From Candidatus Zixiibacteriota bacterium (GTDB lineage Bacteria; Zixibacteria; MSB-5A5; UBA10806), in assembly GCA_020344055.1 (NCBI GenBank), contig CP070813.1, positions 971,082-1,017,882 of the forward strand: a DNA stretch of 46,801 bases, given 5' to 3'. How positions within the stretch are numbered: position 1 is the first letter of the stretch; each line of letters starts with the position of its first letter. Made by a program: the position numbers and the translations under genes. Shown piece by piece: positions 1 through 8,683 of this stretch. Under the pieces are notes generated by a model. It saw nothing but the letters and a program-made list of their open reading frames with translations. It ran no database searches and was not told the origin of the DNA.

Positions 1-1
1 T

Positions 2-394
2 CCCGTGGGGGCTCTGATATTACGGGGGATAATCAGCCATCCCGGTTATGAAAACGCGGAGATAATTTATTACGGCCCTCAACAGACGAATGTAGAAGCT
101 GTCTGTGATATTCCGGGATCGTTCGTATCCTGCCGGAATTATCCCAATCCCTTTAACGCCAGTACGGTAATATTTGCGGACGGTATTTCGGGCCCCGACG
201 CGCGGTTGAGTATTTTCGATCTGCTGGGCAGAAAAATCATAGAGCTTACGCCTTATGATATAAGAGAAGGTAGCCTTTTTTTCAAATGGGACGGGTTGGA
301 TAATGAGAGCGGAGAGTGTCCCAGCGGGACCTATTTTTATCTTATAGATGATTCTTATCGAAAAACAAGCGGAAAGATGGTATATTTGAAATAA
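2..394 (+). CDS. Secreted protein with C-terminal FlgD/Por-type sorting domain (3' fragment)
   Basis: The gene is cut by the left edge of the window; the frame is open from base 2, so the GTG at 5 is probably not the true start. About the last 85 residues form a FlgD-like Ig / type IX secretion C-terminal sorting domain. The hallmarks are a YPNPFN motif, a LSIFDLLGRKI strand, a WDGLDNES-type turn and a final SGTYFYLI strand ending in KMVYLK. In Bacteroidetes and relatives such domains direct large exported proteins to the cell surface or mark FlgD-like folds. The catalytic or adhesive part lies outside the window, so function is unknown. The domain call is firm; secretion by a type IX system is inferred. 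Confidence 0.75.
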   Translation, partial: PVGALILRGIISHPGYENAEIIYYGPQQTNVEAVCDIPGSFVSCRNYPNPFNASTVIFADGISGPDARLSIFDLLGRKIIELTPYDIREGSLFFKWDGLDNESGECPSGTYFYLIDDSYRKTSGKMVYLK

Positions 395-475
395 CTTTTT
401 TTTGCAGTAAACTTTGAACGGGAAGCGCGGTAAATCTGTTTTCGAAAGTGAGTCTTTTTAAAAGGTCGGAATAGG

Positions 476-1471
476 GTGTCCGGAGACAAAAATATAATTG
501 ATAAGATAAGACGCTTTTATCTTTTTTACGGAACGAATGAATACAAGCTCGATGAGAGAGTGTCGGCGCTTGTAAAAGCGGTAATTCCGGAGGGTTCCGA
601 AATATTCGATCTGGATCGGTTCGAGGGCAGACGCTGCGACGTTCCAGAGTTGATTAACAGCGTATCAACTCCGCCGGTCATGAGCCCGTTAAGGATTGTC
701 TTGCTGAGCAATACCGAAAAATTGCCCGCCTCGGGGCAGAAAATGCTCTCAGAATTCCTGGATAAGATTCCGGAATATTCCGTTCTTGCCATGACGGCGT
801 CCAGGGCGGATAAAAGATCGGGATTATTCAAAAAGCTCCTCGCCCTGGATAAAAAGCAATCTTTCAAATATGGCGAATTTACGTCATCGGAAGCCGCGAA
901 ACTTGTGGTCGGTTTTGCCGCGAGACGCGGGAAAAAGATCGATCTTCGGGTAGCGGATATGCTGGTGTCGATTTTCGGCATCGATCCCTACAGACTTGAA
1001 AATGAAGTGGAGAAATTGGCTCTTTACACCGGCGACGAAGCGGAAATCGGAAAGAAAGACCTGGCGTTTTCGGCCGGTTTTGCCAGAATTGAGACGCCAT
1101 ATGACCTTCCGGACCTGATATTCTCAGGCCAACTTGCTGCGGCTCTTGAGCTTACATCAAGAGCGCTAATGTCGGGTATAAGCGAAATGCAGATTCTGTA
1201 TATCCTGAAAAACCATTTGTTCAGGCTATGCGTATCCTACAATCATCATGATATAAAAGAGGTTATGAGACTCGGTCAGATGCCGTTTTATGCCGCGAGA
1301 ACCGTAATGGCTCAATCTGGAAAAATCACGCCGAAAGCCGCTTTCAGGGGGCTTGCCGATATTTTCAGGGCGGAATATTCGTTGAAATCGGCCAGATTCA
1401 GACCGGACGTCGTTATCGAGTCGCTGGTTATGAAATTATTTTTGGAGATCGCGGGGAATAATAACGTCTAA
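476..1471 (+). CDS. holA: DNA polymerase III subunit delta
   Basis: At 331 residues this has the normal length of HolA, the clamp-loader subunit that opens the beta sliding clamp. The N-terminal part opens with FYLFYGTNEYKLDE, resembling the family's YLLYGxE start. The middle contains the typical VEKLALY segment after DPYRLENE, and the C-terminal helical domain includes ILKNHLFRL and a late SLVMKLF helix. The start is a GTG at 476; no strong Shine-Dalgarno is visible. It stands just upstream of an ECF sigma gene (14-base gap) and may be co-transcribed with it. The family is sequence-divergent, so the call rests on overall pattern and length. Confidence 0.85.
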   Translation: MSGDKNIIDKIRRFYLFYGTNEYKLDERVSALVKAVIPEGSEIFDLDRFEGRRCDVPELINSVSTPPVMSPLRIVLLSNTEKLPASGQKMLSEFLDKIPEYSVLAMTASRADKRSGLFKKLLALDKKQSFKYGEFTSSEAAKLVVGFAARRGKKIDLRVADMLVSIFGIDPYRLENEVEKLALYTGDEAEIGKKDLAFSAGFARIETPYDLPDLIFSGQLAAALELTSRALMSGISEMQILYILKNHLFRLCVSYNHHDIKEVMRLGQMPFYAARTVMAQSGKITPKAAFRGLADIFRAEYSLKSARFRPDVVIESLVMKLFLEIAGNNNV

Positions 1472-1485
1472 TGGGTGTATAAACT

Positions 1486-2100
1486 ATGAGGGAAGGACCG
1501 GGGAAAGAAAGGAGCGCAGGAGCCATCGAGGACCAAGTTCTGGTGGAAAGGGTTTTAGGCGGCGATAATCGCGCCTTTGAAAAACTGGTCGAAAAGTATA
1601 AAAAGAGGATCTATTATCTTGCGTACAAGATGACACGAGATCACGACAGCGCGGATGAATTGGCACAGGAAAGTTTTGTGAAGGCTTATCAGGCATTATC
1701 GAGATTTAAGAAGGGGTACAGTTTTTACACCTGGATTTACAGAATCTGTGTAAATCTTTCGATAAACTTTTTGAAAAAAGAGAGAAATTCTGTGTCCACC
1801 GACCTAATTTCAGATGGGGAGCTTTTGCAATTCTCCAAAAATGTGTCTAACCAGTTGGAGAGCATGATTACGTCGGAGCAAGCGACCTTGGTAAAAGAGG
1901 CCCTGGAGAGAATTCCCCCGGATCAAAAGGCTGTGTTTATCTTAAGAACTTATGAAAATATGACTTATGAAGAGATAGCCACGGTCATGAGTTGTTCCAT
2001 CGGGACCGTAATGTCAAGGCTGTTTCGGGCACGGCATAAACTCCGCGGCGTACTGGCGGCGGCCGAATCGGAGAAGGACATCAGCGATGAAAATATGTAA
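1486..2100 (+). CDS. ECF-type RNA polymerase sigma factor
   Basis: This 204-residue protein has the two ECF sigma domains. Region 2 lies at about 25-95, with DSADELAQESFVKAY and a TWIYRICVNL segment for -10 binding. Region 4 lies at about 135-190, with the helix-turn-helix TYEEIATVMSCSIGTVMSRL that reads the -35 element. The 3' end overlaps the following membrane anti-sigma gene by 14 bases, so the two are translationally coupled and almost certainly form a regulator pair. Target promoters are unknown; the PGA operon starting at 3139 is an obvious neighbour, but its visible promoter looks like the housekeeping type. Confidence 0.92.
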   Translation: MREGPGKERSAGAIEDQVLVERVLGGDNRAFEKLVEKYKKRIYYLAYKMTRDHDSADELAQESFVKAYQALSRFKKGYSFYTWIYRICVNLSINFLKKERNSVSTDLISDGELLQFSKNVSNQLESMITSEQATLVKEALERIPPDQKAVFILRTYENMTYEEIATVMSCSIGTVMSRLFRARHKLRGVLAAAESEKDISDENM

Positions 2101-3046
2101 GTATAAAAAAAGACTTCAGATATACCTGGATGGATGGATGGACGATTCCGAGGCCACGCGTTTTGAAAGACACCTAAAGAATTGTCCCGTCTGCCAGGCG
2201 GAGCTCGTGGAACTTGAGGACGTCTCATCGGCGGCATTGGAGATAGCGGATGAAGCTCCCGAAAGAGGTTACTGGGAGAGCTTTTACGCGCGCGCTTTGA
2301 ACAGGATAATTTCAAGAAACTTAACGCCTTATGAAACATCCAAAAATCCCCGCAAGGGGATTCGGTTAAAGATCGGGACCTATTCTCTCGCAATCGTCTC
2401 TCTGTCGATTGCTGTTCTTCTGGCAATAAATTTTTTACCGGACGTTTTAAATTTAATGACTGAAAAGAGCATCAGTCAGGGAGAGACAACGGAGCCGGCC
2501 GAACCTATTTCGGTTGCTGAGGTGATCGATAACACTCAATCGTTAGAACCCTTGATTCCCGGCGAGCCCGACCCAACGGCTCCTGCTGAAAATCCGGAAT
2601 CGGTGAGTTCTGTCCCGCAGGTGACAGAGCTGGTCTCGACAGAGAGCGGGCAAACGGAGGGATCCGGCCAAGCGCCCATAGCGGATGAGCAAATTCTGAC
2701 CTATTTTAGTGACAATATCGCTATTAAAAAACCCGAACTGATACTCAGCGACTTGAACAATGTCTCGCGTGAACCGGCAAGAACCAGGTTTGACAAGATA
2801 AATGAGGACTATCGCTTGAGTTCATCCATGATCGCTGCCGGGATCTTGTCCGAGGTAAACAATAAAGTCGATAATACGGGTTCGCTAAACGGAAAATTAG
2901 AATTTTCGGTTTCCGGGGACGGCTTTAATAGTATTTTTAACGGCGTTTCCAGCAATTGGGGCTATCTCAGCATGCCCCTCGATTCGGGAGACGTTGAGGA
3001 ATTCCGTCGCTATCTGATTGAGCTGGAATTGATTCAAACCAAGTAA
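2087..3046 (+). CDS. Membrane anti-sigma factor with zinc-finger (ZAS) domain
   Basis: The N-terminus carries a putative zinc-binding anti-sigma motif, Cys4, His29, Cys33 and Cys36 (HLKNCPVC). It is followed at about residues 103-125 by a single hydrophobic segment (SLAIVSLSIAVLLAINF). The remaining roughly 190 residues are a low-complexity, Pro/Glu/Ser-rich stretch and a small C-terminal domain expected in the periplasm. This layout (cytoplasmic zinc finger, one membrane span, periplasmic sensor) is typical of anti-sigma factors that hold an ECF sigma factor at the membrane until an envelope signal triggers release. The gene overlaps its cognate sigma gene by 14 bases. The sensor domain is not one I recognise. 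Confidence 0.85.
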   Translation: MKICKYKKRLQIYLDGWMDDSEATRFERHLKNCPVCQAELVELEDVSSAALEIADEAPERGYWESFYARALNRIISRNLTPYETSKNPRKGIRLKIGTYSLAIVSLSIAVLLAINFLPDVLNLMTEKSISQGETTEPAEPISVAEVIDNTQSLEPLIPGEPDPTAPAENPESVSSVPQVTELVSTESGQTEGSGQAPIADEQILTYFSDNIAIKKPELILSDLNNVSREPARTRFDKINEDYRLSSSMIAAGILSEVNNKVDNTGSLNGKLEFSVSGDGFNSIFNGVSSNWGYLSMPLDSGDVEEFRRYLIELELIQTK

Positions 3047-3070
3047 ATAAATTTTTTGCATCTTTTTAAC

Positions 3071-3099
3071 TTGCTAATTTGTTATTAGATATCTATAAT
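3071..3099 (+). promoter_or_regulatory. Sigma-70-type promoter of the poly-gamma-glutamate operon
   Basis: TTGCTA (3071-3076) and TATAAT (3094-3099) are separated by exactly 17 bases, a perfect -10 and a 4/6 -35. Transcription would start near 3106, giving a leader of about 33 bases before the ATG at 3139. The element lies in the 92-base gap after the anti-sigma gene, so the PGA operon need not depend on read-through from upstream. Confidence 0.65.
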
Positions 3100-3138
3100 G
3101 ACCAGTTGTCAACTTAACGGCGGGGTCTGTTTTTCACG

Positions 3139-4311
3139 ATGTGGGTAGTTTTTGCTCTTTTTTTAATACTTGCAATATACGGTTTCTGGGAATATCGCAG
3201 CCACCAATACCATCTGAACCGGTTGCCCGTCAGGATTCATGTCAACGGCTCCCGCGGCAAATCGTCCGTCACTAGACTTATAGCGGGAGGCTTGCGGGGA
3301 GGGGGATACAGGGTATTCGCTAAAACAACCGGAACCAAGCCCCGCATGCTTTTTGTTAATGGCAACGAGGTGCCTGTTCACCGGGTAGGGAAGCCGAACA
3401 TTATCGAACAGATAAGAATGGTGGCGAGAGCGGCGGAACAGAAACCGGATTATTTTGTGACCGAATGTATGGGTATCCAACCTCACCTACAGGAGTTGCT
3501 TGAAAGACAATTGATTCGATCACAGGTCGGCGTAATTACCAACGTTCGACCGGATCATCTGGATACCATGGGGCCCTCGCTGTTTGAGGTGGCGCATTCC
3601 ATCTCCACCACTATCCCCCGAAACGGGCATTTATTCACCACTGAAAGACGATATCATGAAATATTCAATGATAGAGCGAAGATCTTGAAAACCGAAGTCC
3701 ATCCGGTGGAGGACAACGGGATTCCGGATTCCGAAATGCGAGGTTTCTCTTATCTTGAACATAAAGAAAACGTGGCCCTGGCCCTTTCAGTTTGCCAGCA
3801 TTTCGGGGTATCGCGAGAGGAAGCCATTGAGGGTATGTACAAGATCGAGCCCGATCCCGGCGTGGTGAGACGGTATCATCTCATGGTTCATGGAAAATCG
3901 ATCGAATTCGTGAACGCCTTCGCGGCCAACGACCCCGAGAGTTTTCTGAAGATATGGGATTTGTTGAAAATCCACCATGAACCCGATAAGACTCTTATGG
4001 TGATGGTCAACTCCCGTAAAGACAGGATCCAGAGGGCGGAACAATTGGGAGAATTTATCGCCACGGAGCTCGATGCTGACTATTTTGTGATCGTGGGTGA
4101 ATATACAAAGCCGCTGGTGGCCAAGGCCATAGCCAGCGGGTTGCCCCATAATAAGATCGAGGATCTGGGCGGAAGATCGCAGGAGATCATATTTAAGACT
4201 CTGGTCAGCCTGACGTCCGATAAAGCGTTGATATTCGGAATGGGGAATATCGTCGGTTTCGGAGAGAAGATAGTCGAATATTTCAAAGACAGGGGTAGAG
4301 AGCTTGTCTGA
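3139..4311 (+). CDS. pgsB: Poly-gamma-glutamate synthase subunit PgsB/CapB
   Basis: PgsB is the ATP-dependent amide ligase that polymerises glutamate through gamma bonds; it belongs to the Mur-ligase-like family. The 390-residue length matches PgsB/CapB. An N-terminal membrane segment (residues 1-17) precedes the P-loop GSRGKSS at 37-43. Family landmarks follow: KTTGTKP, ECMGIQP, TNVRPDHLDTMG, and a GMGNIVGFGE segment near the end. It opens a five-gene operon and overlaps pgsC by 8 bases. In Bacillus the enzyme works with PgsC and PgsA at the membrane; no CapA/PgsA homologue is seen here. Polymer chemistry (D, L or mixed glutamate) cannot be read from the sequence. Confidence 0.95.
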   Translation: MWVVFALFLILAIYGFWEYRSHQYHLNRLPVRIHVNGSRGKSSVTRLIAGGLRGGGYRVFAKTTGTKPRMLFVNGNEVPVHRVGKPNIIEQIRMVARAAEQKPDYFVTECMGIQPHLQELLERQLIRSQVGVITNVRPDHLDTMGPSLFEVAHSISTTIPRNGHLFTTERRYHEIFNDRAKILKTEVHPVEDNGIPDSEMRGFSYLEHKENVALALSVCQHFGVSREEAIEGMYKIEPDPGVVRRYHLMVHGKSIEFVNAFAANDPESFLKIWDLLKIHHEPDKTLMVMVNSRKDRIQRAEQLGEFIATELDADYFVIVGEYTKPLVAKAIASGLPHNKIEDLGGRSQEIIFKTLVSLTSDKALIFGMGNIVGFGEKIVEYFKDRGRELV

Positions 4312-4768
4312 AATCTTTATGATGCAGTCGGTGGGATTGGGGCTTGTGGTCAGTCTTGTTTTTTCCGAGACTCTGGGTTTGGCGGCCGGTGGAATGGTTG
4401 TGCCCGGATATATGGCTTTGATGATTCATGATCCCGCCAGGATTGCCGGTACGATCGTTGTGAGCCTCGTAACTTATTACACAATAATGTTATTGTCGAA
4501 TTATATGTTTATCTACGGGCGACGTAGAACGGTAATGATTATTATTGTCGGATTTTTATACGGATGGCTCTCCAGGCAGTTTTTCATTTTCGGCATAGCG
4601 GAAGGAGCATCCCTCGAATTTCAAGCTATCGGATTTATCATTCCGGGTTTAATCGCCAATTGGATGGAGAGACAGGGGATTATACAGACCCTTACGACGA
4701 TGATTGTGGCGGCGGTTTTCGTGCGTCTTTTGCTAATAATATTTTCAGGCGGTGAAGTTATAGCATGA
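4304..4768 (+). CDS. pgsC: Poly-gamma-glutamate biosynthesis protein PgsC/CapC
   Basis: This 154-residue polytopic membrane protein matches PgsC/CapC of Bacillus closely from recall: a SLVFSE segment, GMVVPGYMAL, an IYGRRR loop and GFIIPGLIANWMERQG all have direct counterparts. PgsC pairs with PgsB to form the membrane-bound synthase core. The TTG start at 4304 gives the same N-terminal length as the Bacillus protein; ATGs at 4319 and 4322 are alternatives. It overlaps pgsB by 8 bases and pgsW by 4, so translation of all three is coupled. Confidence 0.93.
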   Translation: MSEIFMMQSVGLGLVVSLVFSETLGLAAGGMVVPGYMALMIHDPARIAGTIVVSLVTYYTIMLLSNYMFIYGRRRTVMIIIVGFLYGWLSRQFFIFGIAEGASLEFQAIGFIIPGLIANWMERQGIIQTLTTMIVAAVFVRLLLIIFSGGEVIA

Positions 4769-5934
4769 GGCAGCGGCTAAAAAATCCCTCCAAACGCCTT
4801 CTTCTGTTTCTGGCCCTGTTTTCCATTCTGATATTCATCCTGGCCGAGGGCACGCGAGAACACAAGCAGGCGCCATACTGGGACCTGAAAATCCGCGCGT
4901 CGGACAGGGCCCTGAGGGCGCAGGAGGCGATAAAAAGCAGAATTACCGAGATGGGCATTCCGATTGATTATGAAAACGATCCCAACGGCACCGGGCTTAT
5001 TGGTGAACAATATACACTGGTAACAACTGACAGAGGGGAGTTGAGAAGCAAGCTCCTTTCCACCAATCCGAATTTCGCCGCGGTATTGGTTATAATGTTC
5101 AAGGAGTGCGGATTAAAAAGGGGCGATTTGATAGCTGTCGGCCTAACAGGTTCGTTTCCGGGGGTCAATATAGCTCTGTATGCTGTTTGCGAAGAAATGG
5201 GAATTACACCGATAGTAATCACCTCCGTTGGAGCGTCAAATTGGGGAGCCAATCATTCGGATTACACCTGGCTCGATATGGAGAAGACTCTTTACGCTGC
5301 GAATATTATTACTCATTACTCGGTTGCAGCATCATTGGGAGGCGGTACCGATAACGGCAGAGGGCTGTCGGTTCAGGGTCGGACATTATTACTGGAGAAC
5401 ATAAAAAAGAATAATGTGGAGCTTATTTTTAGCGGAAATCTCGAAAATATACTGGAATCCCGCGGGTCTCTCAGGAGTAATATTGAACGGCGGATGGAAA
5501 TTTACGAGAGGCAAAGCAAGGGTCGGCAGTATGCGGCTTACGTGAATATAGGAGGCAGTCTGGCCTCGTTGGGATCATCCCAGAACGGCAGACTTATTCC
5601 ATCGGGCGTAAATTATGATCTCCAGCGCAGGAATTTTCCCGCTCGGGGGGTGGTCAATATGATGGCCGAGAAGAACATCCCGATTTTACATATTTTGCGT
5701 TTGCCGGAAATTGCCGGGGATTATGGTTTACCTATAAATATCATTCCCCGGCCGGTTGTGGGCGAGGATCCGATATTTTTCAGAGACGAGTATTCGATTT
5801 CATCAACGCTTATTTTCACCGTCCTTTTGATCGTGGTGGTCTGGACGGCCATAAGGATAGACGTTAAGTACTATGTTAAAAAACAATCTAAAATCTTATT
5901 CTCTCCTCGCAGGAGTGATGATCCGGAGATGTGA
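4765..5934 (+). CDS. pgsW: Poly-gamma-glutamate system protein PgsW
   Basis: The 389-residue protein fits the PgsW family, which replaces CapA/PgsA as the third component in many non-Bacillus PGA clusters. A transmembrane segment near residues 9-27 is followed by a large alpha/beta domain expected outside the membrane. Visible segments include GLTGSFPGVN, ITSVGASNWGAN, DYTWLDME and a glycine-rich SLGGGTDNGRG. A second transmembrane segment lies near residues 346-368 with a basic tail. The ATG overlaps the pgsC stop codon (ATGA). The biochemical role of PgsW is not established; the location in a pgsBCW operon is the strongest evidence of function. Confidence 0.88.
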   Translation: MRQRLKNPSKRLLLFLALFSILIFILAEGTREHKQAPYWDLKIRASDRALRAQEAIKSRITEMGIPIDYENDPNGTGLIGEQYTLVTTDRGELRSKLLSTNPNFAAVLVIMFKECGLKRGDLIAVGLTGSFPGVNIALYAVCEEMGITPIVITSVGASNWGANHSDYTWLDMEKTLYAANIITHYSVAASLGGGTDNGRGLSVQGRTLLLENIKKNNVELIFSGNLENILESRGSLRSNIERRMEIYERQSKGRQYAAYVNIGGSLASLGSSQNGRLIPSGVNYDLQRRNFPARGVVNMMAEKNIPILHILRLPEIAGDYGLPINIIPRPVVGEDPIFFRDEYSISSTLIFTVLLIVVVWTAIRIDVKYYVKKQSKILFSPRRSDDPEM

Positions 5935-5935
5935 C

Positions 5936-6835
5936 ATGAGAAAATCAATTATTTTTTGCACAGCGATTTTGATACTGGCTTTCAGTATATCGGTGGCAGC
6001 AAAAACAAAATATAAGGTATTCAGGCCCGAGGGCGCGGGAAAATCTGCGTTTTTGCAGTCCGACGGCAAGAAATACAAATATTTCACCCTGGAGCGGGGG
6101 CAGGTTATCGATTTTAGTGTTATCGGTCCCACGAAGGTTAAGATAAGAGTTCGGCCGGCAATGGAGGGGGGAATCAAATCCGCGAATTTTGAGATTCAGG
6201 TCTGGGAAGGCAAGAAAATGATCGTCGGTAGAAAAGCGGAGTCTGGAAAATCTAAGCTCAAGGTTGACGATAAGGGGGTGGATGTCGGACTGGCGCGCGA
6301 TCTTTTTTTCAAAGCGCCCAGAGGCAGACACAATTACGAAATCAAAGTTGTTTCGTCCGATCTGAAGAAGTCTTATGTGAGATTTTATCAGGAAAAGAAA
6401 AAGCGCAAACCGAAATATATCTCTTATAAACCGTCGAAATTCGGGGAGACCGTCAAGCTGAAATCCAGCAAATCGGATATAACATATTATCTTGTTAATA
6501 AAGAGGGAGGGGTGGAGCTGAGCGTTATAGGGCCCGCGGAGGTAATGATTTACTGCAGGACCAATTTCGATAAAAACATAAAGGAAAAATCAAAATTCGG
6601 TCTCGGTGTTTTCGAAAACGGGGAAACGGTAAAGAATTTTACGGGAATCGCAAAAAAATCGACGAAGTCGGTTTATGCCGACCGTACCGATCTAATTCCG
6701 TCCACCCTGCATAAATATACTCTGAATGTGCCTTCCGGGAAACATACCTATACCTTTAAAAAGGTAAACTCCGCGGCTCCCAATATCGGCATCAGGTTCA
6801 AAATGAAAGAAAACAGCCTGGGGAAGAAGAAGTAA
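5936..6835 (+). CDS. Basic periplasmic protein with two related domains, PGA operon
   Basis: The ATG at 5936 gives a clean signal peptide (MRKS, hydrophobic core, SVAAK cleavage region); the frame stays open upstream, but that extension overlaps pgsW and would mask the signal. I do not recognise a named family. The mature protein is very rich in Lys and Arg and consists of two related halves. FSVIGPTKVKIRVR in the first half matches LSVIGPAEVMIYCR in the second, and APRGRHNYEIKVV matches VPSGKHTYTFKKV. Both look like beta-sandwich modules. It lies 1 base after pgsW and 2 bases before the barrel gene. A positively charged periplasmic protein here could bind or guide the polyanionic PGA chain; this is inference. 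Confidence 0.7.
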   Translation: MRKSIIFCTAILILAFSISVAAKTKYKVFRPEGAGKSAFLQSDGKKYKYFTLERGQVIDFSVIGPTKVKIRVRPAMEGGIKSANFEIQVWEGKKMIVGRKAESGKSKLKVDDKGVDVGLARDLFFKAPRGRHNYEIKVVSSDLKKSYVRFYQEKKKRKPKYISYKPSKFGETVKLKSSKSDITYYLVNKEGGVELSVIGPAEVMIYCRTNFDKNIKEKSKFGLGVFENGETVKNFTGIAKKSTKSVYADRTDLIPSTLHKYTLNVPSGKHTYTFKKVNSAAPNIGIRFKMKENSLGKKK

Positions 6836-6837
6836 AT

Positions 6838-7926
6838 ATGCTGGGCCTGTTCAATAAATCGAAGGCGGTGTTTCCGCTGATTTTCGTGATATTGGTTTCA
6901 TTTTCCGTCCCGTCGGAGGCCGCCAGGAAAAAGAAACGTCCCAAAAAGCCGAAATTCTGGCAAATGGTTACGTTTAACGCCCAGCTTGAAATCAGATATG
7001 ACGATAACGTAATCAACTATTCCGATGATGAGCTGGATCTGTACGCGGGCGGCGAAAACGAATCTAGATTCCCCATAGATTCCGAAGACGATTGGATTTT
7101 TATTCCCAGAATAGAGGCGAGAATAAAGGGAAATTTATTCGGGGGGCATACGGCCTGGCTGGAGCCGTTTTTCCGGTATGATTACTATTCCCGCAACGAC
7201 ATCCGACGATTTTACAAAATCGGTTTAAACGGAAGGCATTATCTGTTTCCATCCGGCTACGTGGAAGCGGAATATTCAATCATCCCCGATTATTATTACC
7301 GCAATCAGTATTACGAGGAAGAATCCGGAACCGGCACTTATCGGGAGGCCAACTTTTTGAAGCATTACCTCAAGCTCGAGTACGGGATGAACCTGTTGCC
7401 GTCTTTGAAAGGGGATGTTTCTTATCGATATGAGCACAAGACCTTCAACGAGGAGTTCAGCGAGCGGGATCTCTCCGAAAACGGATTGAGACTTGACGGT
7501 ATCTGGAGAGCGATGGACTGGATCAAGTTCTGGGTGTTTTACGGCCTGGAAAGGGCAGAGGCGAAAGGGGCGGATATCCCGGACCTTGACGTAAAGGACG
7601 TTTCTTACGACGCCTGGGAAATTTTATTCGGCGTGAGATATTACGCAGATTTTCTTAAAAAATATAAACCCGAGTTCGTAACCACCCTCAAGTACAGGCG
7701 GATAAAATATCAGACTTTAAAATATGTCGATGATTACAGATTCGGCCGCAAAGACAGCAATTATTATTTCAGGATCGGCATGGCCGGGCGATTGCCCGCT
7801 AAAGTGGGGATCGAATTGGATTACAATCTTGTGGGCAAGCGGGTGACGCTTCTTGACACGAGCAAAGAAGGTCAGCTTGAATTCGATTCGAACTCCATTT
7901 CTCTTACGTTAAATCGTAATTTTTAA
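6838..7926 (+). CDS. Outer-membrane beta-barrel protein, PGA operon
   Basis: The 362-residue protein has a signal peptide ending near residue 27 (PSEAA), then a strongly basic stretch (RKKKRPKKPK). After that come alternating amphipathic strands rich in Tyr and aromatic residues, such as FFRYDYYSRND, GYVEAEYSIIPDYYYR and DVSYRYEHKTF. It ends in a strand with terminal Phe (SISLTLNRNF), a common beta-barrel assembly signal. It closes the pgsBCW operon only 2 bases after the basic periplasmic gene. By context it could be the outer-membrane exit channel or anchor for PGA. The barrel call is good; the substrate is inferred from position only. Confidence 0.78.
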   Translation: MLGLFNKSKAVFPLIFVILVSFSVPSEAARKKKRPKKPKFWQMVTFNAQLEIRYDDNVINYSDDELDLYAGGENESRFPIDSEDDWIFIPRIEARIKGNLFGGHTAWLEPFFRYDYYSRNDIRRFYKIGLNGRHYLFPSGYVEAEYSIIPDYYYRNQYYEEESGTGTYREANFLKHYLKLEYGMNLLPSLKGDVSYRYEHKTFNEEFSERDLSENGLRLDGIWRAMDWIKFWVFYGLERAEAKGADIPDLDVKDVSYDAWEILFGVRYYADFLKKYKPEFVTTLKYRRIKYQTLKYVDDYRFGRKDSNYYFRIGMAGRLPAKVGIELDYNLVGKRVTLLDTSKEGQLEFDSNSISLTLNRNF

Positions 7927-7933
7927 AAGTATC

Positions 7934-7962
7934 TTGACCTCAGACAATATCCCCGATATAAT
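7934..7962 (+). promoter_or_regulatory. Sigma-70-type promoter of the pcm operon
   Basis: TTGACC (7934-7939), a 17-base spacer and a perfect TATAAT (7957-7962). Transcription would begin near 7969, just ahead of an AAGGAG Shine-Dalgarno (7969-7974) serving the GTG start at 7982. The very short leader is notable. Confidence 0.75.
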
Positions 7963-7981
7963 TCGGCAAGGAGATATATGA

Positions 7982-8683
7982 GTGTTTATGGATATTTTTT
8001 TGGCGGTGTTGATGTTGTTCTCTAAACCGCCCCAAGAACCCGACTACCATAAAATGCGCGCCAAGATGGTTGAGTACCAGATAATGACTCGCGGAATAAA
8101 AGACAGCCGGGTTATCGGGGCCATGATGAAAGTACCCCGCCATCGTTTCGTGCCCGAAGACAAAAGGTTCCGCGCTTATGACGACGGCCCCCTTCCCATC
8201 GGAGAAGGACAGACCATCAGCCAGCCATATATCGTGGCTTTGATGACGGAGCTTCTGGAGCCGCAGGAAGGGGACCGGATCCTGGAGATCGGCACCGGTT
8301 CCGGTTACCAGGCGGCGGTGCTGGCAGAGATTGTCGATACCGTTTACAGCATCGAGATAATATGCGAGCTGCAAGAAAGGGCCGATTCCACTTTGAAGTC
8401 CCTTGGATATAATAACGTCATAACCAAATGCGGCGACGGTTATGACGGCTGGCCCGAAGCGGCTCCCTTTGACGGCGTTATTGTAACGGCGGCGCCAGAA
8501 AAGGTGCCCCAGCCGCTACTCGACCAGCTTAAAGAGGGAGCAAAGCTGGTGATACCTGTCGGCGCTTATATGCAGTACCTGGAGGTTTATACCAGGGTCG
8601 GCGATAAATTCAAGCGAGAGAGGAACGTACCGGTTAGATTCGTTCCCATGACCGGAAAGGCGGAGGACGATGATCAGGATTAA
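7982..8683 (+). CDS. pcm: Protein-L-isoaspartate O-methyltransferase
   Basis: This enzyme methylates L-isoaspartyl residues from S-adenosylmethionine so that damaged proteins can be repaired. Family features are PRHRFVPED near the start, the [19 protein letters not shown] signature, and the SAM motif [14 protein letters not shown]. They are followed by acidic SIEI and the [10 protein letters not shown] segment. The 233-residue length includes a short hydrophobic N-terminus ([10 protein letters not shown]), suggesting a periplasmic or membrane-associated form. The GTG at 7982 has a good upstream AAGGAG; ATG 7988 is an alternative. It overlaps the next gene by 14 bases. Confidence 0.94.
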   Translation: MFMDIFLAVLMLFSKPPQEPDYHKMRAKMVEYQIMTRGIKDSRVIGAMMKVPRHRFVPEDKRFRAYDDGPLPIGEGQTISQPYIVALMTELLEPQEGDRILEIGTGSGYQAAVLAEIVDTVYSIEIICELQERADSTLKSLGYNNVITKCGDGYDGWPEAAPFDGVIVTAAPEKVPQPLLDQLKEGAKLVIPVGAYMQYLEVYTRVGDKFKRERNVPVRFVPMTGKAEDDDQD

